Made by a program: the position numbers and the translations under genes
From: Syntrophaceae bacterium UBA2192
GTDB lineage: Bacteria; Desulfobacterota; Syntrophia; Syntrophales; UBA2192
NCBI GenBank assembly: GCA_002327315.1
Contig: DCVI01000157.1
Location: forward strand, 1-5,511
Length of the DNA stretch: 5,511 nucleotides
Direction: 5' to 3'
Shown here: piece after piece, positions 5,386 through 5,511 of the stretch
Layout: each line of letters opens with the position of its first letter
Position numbering within the stretch: position 1 is the first letter of the stretch
Notes under the pieces: generated by a model
The model's database searches: none
The model's input: the letters and a program-made list of their open reading frames with translations, nothing else
What the model was told of the DNA's origin: nothing

Positions 5386-5446
5386 GAAACGACGGCACTC
5401 TCTCCCTGAAAACAAAGGATTCGCGTGAAGCGAAAAAACCGGCGGG

Positions 5447-5475
5447 AGTATAGGGGAGGGGCGGGAGGGTGTCAA
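5447..5475 (-). promoter_or_regulatory. Sigma-70 promoter of the phosphoesterase gene
   Basis: On the minus strand a perfect -35 TTGACA (5475-5470) and a near-perfect -10 TATACT (5452-5447) are separated by exactly 17 bases, a C-rich spacer. Transcription would begin near 5440, leaving a leader of about 55 bases before the ATG at 5385. A small hairpin, TTCGC/GCGAA with a 5-base loop (5420-5434), lies in that leader. The promoter excludes the longer upstream start of the open frame at 5475. It looks strong and constitutive. Confidence 0.85.
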
Positions 5476-5486
5476 GAATAAATTCA

Positions 5487-5511
5487 GGTATAGGGAACAG
5501 GGTATAGGGAA
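5487..5511. repeat. 14-bp tandem repeat, cut by the window edge
   Basis: The unit GGTATAGGGAACAG (5487-5500) is followed by GGTATAGGGAA (5501-5511), identical over the 11 bases visible. A related GTATAGGGGA occurs at 5448-5457. The array probably continues beyond the window. It is another short intergenic tandem repeat like those at the left end. Confidence 0.6.

Noticed and set aside
5386..5475. Longer start for the phosphoesterase, adding 30 residues
   Set aside because: The upstream ATG falls inside the -35 box of a near-consensus promoter, the added residues are Pro/Arg/Ser-rich and unlike the family, and the internal Met gives the usual YfcE-type N-terminus.

Overview
The window looks like chromosomal DNA from a GC-rich anaerobic bacterium, most likely a deltaproteobacterium (Desulfobacterota, Syntrophia-like). 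This rests on three things: the HydC/HydB-type NADH oxidoreductase genes, a LuxR-type regulator whose sensor region I associate from memory with this group, and intergenic spacers full of short degenerate tandem repeats and a large palindromic repeat. The taxonomic call is an inference. No rRNA, tRNA, CRISPR array, insertion sequence or phage gene is visible.

Layout. Positions 1-162 are a low-complexity spacer with period-8 and period-7 tandem repeats. A LuxR-type regulator lies on the minus strand (163-1125). A 170-bp AT-rich divergent promoter region (1126-1295) holds two inverted repeats. A tight three-gene plus-strand operon follows (1296-4328): a NuoE/HydC-like thioredoxin-fold [2Fe-2S] protein, a NuoF/HydB-like flavoprotein with fused N-terminal thioredoxin-like and C-terminal ferredoxin domains, and a short NuoG/HoxU/HydA-like iron-sulfur protein. 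The operon is followed by a 122-bp nested palindrome and a near-perfect intrinsic terminator (4518-4548). A gene-poor stretch (4549-4833) may hold a decayed gene. A YfcE-type metallophosphoesterase lies on the minus strand (4834-5385) with an almost consensus sigma-70 promoter (5447-5475). A 14-bp tandem repeat runs off the right edge.

How the genes work together. The three operon genes would form a diaphorase: NAD(H) and FMN on the HydB-like subunit, with a chain of iron-sulfur clusters through all three proteins. In known relatives this module is joined to an [FeFe]-hydrogenase, a NiFe-hydrogenase or a formate dehydrogenase. No catalytic subunit is encoded here, and the terminator closes the operon, so the partner must lie elsewhere or the module works alone. 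The divergent regulator is the obvious candidate controller. It has no phospho-receiver domain and appears to sense a signal directly.

The most unusual points are in the third operon protein. The His-Cys [4Fe-4S] segment found in HoxU/NuoG is deleted, and a Cys-rich, zinc-ribbon-like tail replaces the usual C-terminal catalytic extension. Also notable are the incomplete Cys set in the N-terminal domain of the HydB-like protein, a Thr in place of the metal-motif Asn in the phosphoesterase, and the large palindrome after the operon.
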